From assembly GCA_037576195.1 (NCBI GenBank), contig CM075101.1:18476001-18540000 (forward strand): a stretch of DNA of 64,000 nucleotides, in the 5' to 3' direction. The DNA is from Phytoseiulus persimilis (taxonomy: Eukaryota; Arthropoda; Arachnida; Mesostigmata; Phytoseiidae). The position numbers and the translations under genes are program-made. Positions 60,887-64,000 of the stretch are shown piece by piece (position 1 is the stretch's first letter; each line of letters opens with the position of its first letter). Under the pieces are notes generated by a model. It did not search any database and was not told where the DNA came from. It saw only the letters and a list, made by a program, of their open reading frames with translations.

Positions 60887-63800
60887 ACGAAGAAGAAGGA
60901 AACTCTCAGCGACGTGGGGAGCATCGATCCATTCCCAAAATACGAGCGGGAGCTCCGTGAGAGGGCAACGAAGATTCGCAGAGATGAGCCGAGCTTTGGA
61001 ATGGTGTCTGGAGATATAAAATATCCCGCACAGGTAGCTGCCAGACCGCTTCCATTATAAGAGACTCCCAAGGAAATTGACGCTAAAAAATCCGGACTCT
61101 CGGCACACTCCATATCCACCGGCAGCGAACGACTGAGTTTTTGTTCTTCCTCTCAATATGTGTCTCTAGTTTCCCCTCTCGGCCTGATTAAAGATGAAGT
61201 CTATCCCCTGAGGACAGAGATGAAGTGCCGGACAGATCGAGTTAACGCCGCTGCGGTGCTCGTCGTCGTCGTCGTCGCGGTCACCGTGGCTTCGAACCTC
61301 AACGAACCATTATGATATTAGCCTAGGCCATTTCACCGTTCCGCCATTCTTCGTTTCCTGCGGCTGATTCGGAACCGGACCGCGTTTAAAACTCTAGACT
61401 CGGGGCTTTGGCACCGAGGCTCTGATCTCGGGGTTTGAATCTGGACTTTCCGCTAATTCGTCCCGGTGACTCCAGAGCGTTGATCCAACAAGTTCCGCTT
61501 TTCACGCTTTTTCCGCTCCTATTCCCGACGGTACTGGGAGTACTTGGGAACTCGGGTCGGGAGCGCTAGAGCAGAGGATGGCGGAATGAAGGTTGAAAAG
61601 TTCACTGAGGGCCAGAGAGGAGGAAACCGAAGCGAAATCGAAACAACTCACGAACCCACCTTTGCTGTGCAGTGTCGGCTTCAAGTACGGGCTGAAAGTA
61701 CACGCAGGTCTGATGGAGCCCTGGAATCGAGAAAAAAAAACACGTTGAAAGTTTCTCAAGCTCCCGAAACATCTCGACCAGAGTATAGGAGCAGGTGTGC
61801 ACATTCCTCCCGAGGAGTCCGTCCTATGAAGGCCGAATGTCATTCCGGATCCCGAAACGGGGAGATGACAATCGTTCAAAGCTGTTTCCAGGCCTCGTGG
61901 AGCTTGCTGGCCTCCATGGCTTCGCAGTTCGGAGGCAGAACTCGGTGAACACCATGAATAATGTACCAGGAGAAAAAAGTCTCGATGCGTCATTCATAGC
62001 CAATGGAACACCACGAGCTCTGTTGATCGGCGATCTGAGTGAGTGATAGCTCAACGGGCGATAGAGTAAGGTACTGAGGGAGCGATGGCGAGCCGGAGGA
62101 ATACGCCGCCATACACTATGCTCAGATGTGGCGAAACGATATTAGGGAAAGAGAAAACGCGATCGGTCGTCTCCGGGCCCCGTGAACAGAGCGCAGACTC
62201 AATCGAAGCACATGACGCGTTCACAGATAGTGAGACGCAGATAAACACGGGAGGACCGAGCCTTGAGTGTTGGAGCTGACTCGGATCACAATCGTAGTTC
62301 CTATTGACTCCGCGCGGAATTCGTTTCGAATCCTGTCCAGCTCGAGACTCGGCTACAGCCCTCCTCTCGGGCCCGTATCGCGGCAATTCCCCACCGGGCT
62401 TGGTAGTCTCCAGAACGGAACTCGCACCCAGGGAAGAATCTCCGACGTTGGTTCGAGCAGACCGGAAACCATCTCCGGCTGGACCCGGGACACGAACAAG
62501 CAGCCTGCCGCTCGAGACTGTGATGCAACAAGTCAACAATGGCCGTGAAGCGCACACACCCTGCAGCACATGCGATCATGCGCGAGGCGTGCAGGCCACT
62601 GGGCAACATCGAAAGCTCAAGCATCTGGAGATCCCATAGAAGTCGTCGAAGTCCTTCTCGGAATTGATTATTCTCTCATCCCTTATCGAACGTCGTTCCG
62701 TACTTGGAAGCCTCGATTCTCTGCCGCGGAGCGAGGGCCAAAAGAAAACGTAAGCCAAGCACAGAGGCAGGGGCGTGCGCAGTGAGACACGAGCCTCTCG
62801 CCGTGACGACTCGATCAATCAATTAGAAGAGTTTTGATCTGTCTTCATAATTCGCGAATAAGTTAGCGACGGTTTCAGTCAGCTATTCAGTCAGTCAGCT
62901 AGGGTACACATCGGGAACGCCGGAAAGGAGGAAATTTGCTTCGAGTGAGATTGTCAGCTAATATATTTGAATTAGTTGCCGGTGGAGACGCGTCACTTGT
63001 TCTTTTCCCTTTCTAATTTTTCCCTTGGTTTCTCTCTGTTAACGCCTCTCAGCTGAAAGCCGGGAATCGAGGAGAAGCCAAGAAGCTCAGAAGAAGCAGA
63101 TCGGAAGCGGAGCGGAGCGGCCGGGATCCGTCAAATCCATCCTCCTGAGGATGCTCCAGCGGTCGGTCGTTCCGATTCGCTTTCCCCAACTTTTCCCGCG
63201 GAGTATCTCCGCCTGCTTTCGGGTATGGTTCTGCTGAAGATCGCGGCGTAACGCTCGCTGTGACACGTCAACATCTGGAAAACATCCGTGGAGCTGTCGG
63301 CGGTGATCCGAAGCCGCGGAATTCCAGCTGAAGCTCCCTATCAACCGGCTTTCACAGAATCAACTCAAACGGATGGCGACTATGATCGAGGACTGAGACA
63401 GCCGCCGCGCTGCAATGGATGACAAAGTTCATCATAAATACCTATCAACACTCGAGTCTTCTAAGCGATATTCGGCTTCAAGAAGACGACGATGAATTAC
63501 TGAGGGTCTCTCAAAGATCCGCGTGGTGGATGTCAGCCCCTGGAATGGATGGCATTTGCCTCTAGTTTCACCACCGTTCTCGCCATATTCGAGGCCAATT
63601 ATGAAGATAGATGTTTATCGCTTAGCGGCGTTACGGGTCTGACATGTCCCTAATCTTCTCACGTTTTCCGCACGATCCAAACGCGATCAAATGGAACTGG
63701 GTGGAGCACGATCCGAACGCGATCCAACATGTTTTCCATCTCGAAGAACTTCTCGATCAAATCGGCGAGGTATTCGAGAGCCGGCTGGCGTCTTCTCGAC

Positions 63801-64000
63801 AGTGCGGATCATGGATTGCGATCTGCGATAACGGCATTGAGTTCATTTGAATGTTTTCCGTTCAGACTTCGAAATACCCGGCGATATGAATAGAGGGAAA
63901 GGGAAAAATGGATGCAGGGGGAGAGGGGAAGTGGTCTTTTGGTGTGGGGCGGTGTCCGTGACGTTTCAGCAAGAGATGTCCGACCGTCCCTCGGTTGGGT
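60887..64000. other. No gene seen
   Basis: Only short frames occur. A CGT triplet run lies at 61261-61278. Opposing frames at 61502-62639 lack features. Confidence 0.4.

Noticed and set aside
1..64000. CRISPR arrays, operons, prophage or other prokaryotic systems
   Set aside because: Genes carry spliceosomal introns and animal domains. No regularly spaced direct repeats or bacterial gene order were seen.

Overview
This is an animal nuclear genome window, most likely from an arthropod. I infer a compact parasitiform (predatory-type) mite genome. The evidence is intron-split genes with short GT-AG introns (about 100 to 450 bases), near-balanced base composition outside microsatellites, a complete mariner transposon, and arthropod-style Cut and insulin-degrading-enzyme genes. 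Nothing looks bacterial or viral. The species guess is inference.

Layout. Bases 1 to 14.7 kb hold no gene I can name: only short exon-like pieces, faint MATH-domain-like remnants, a roughly 640-base fold-back repeat (11425-12066) and a possible tRNA-derived SINE. An intact mariner (14721-16004) follows, flanked by TA. Bases 16.0 to 19.1 kb contain one possible charged-protein gene fragment. A complete four-exon insulin-degrading enzyme gene lies on the minus strand (22378-19130). Bases 25.5 to 28.6 kb contain a BTB-like open frame, MATH-like scraps, a small possible plus-strand gene and a second inverted duplication. A five-exon plus-strand gene at 29881-31504 encodes a stand-alone tandem calponin-homology actin-binding domain with no rod.

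From 33 kb on, the dominant gene is the homeobox gene cut/CUX on the minus strand. Its last three coding exons (39863-35754) encode coiled coil, three CUT repeats and the Cut-class homeodomain, with long Gln, Asn/Ser, Ala and His tracts. Its first exon here starts in frame behind a splice acceptor, so the true start lies further upstream. The remaining 24 kb (39.9-64 kb) has no recognisable gene and many simple repeats. It is best read as the 5' intron or regulatory flank of cut, which is large in other animals.

The genes do not form a pathway. IDE is a cytosolic zinc protease, the CH protein is cytoskeletal and Cut is a transcription factor. Exon borders were reconstructed by eye from reading frame, splice consensus and family knowledge.
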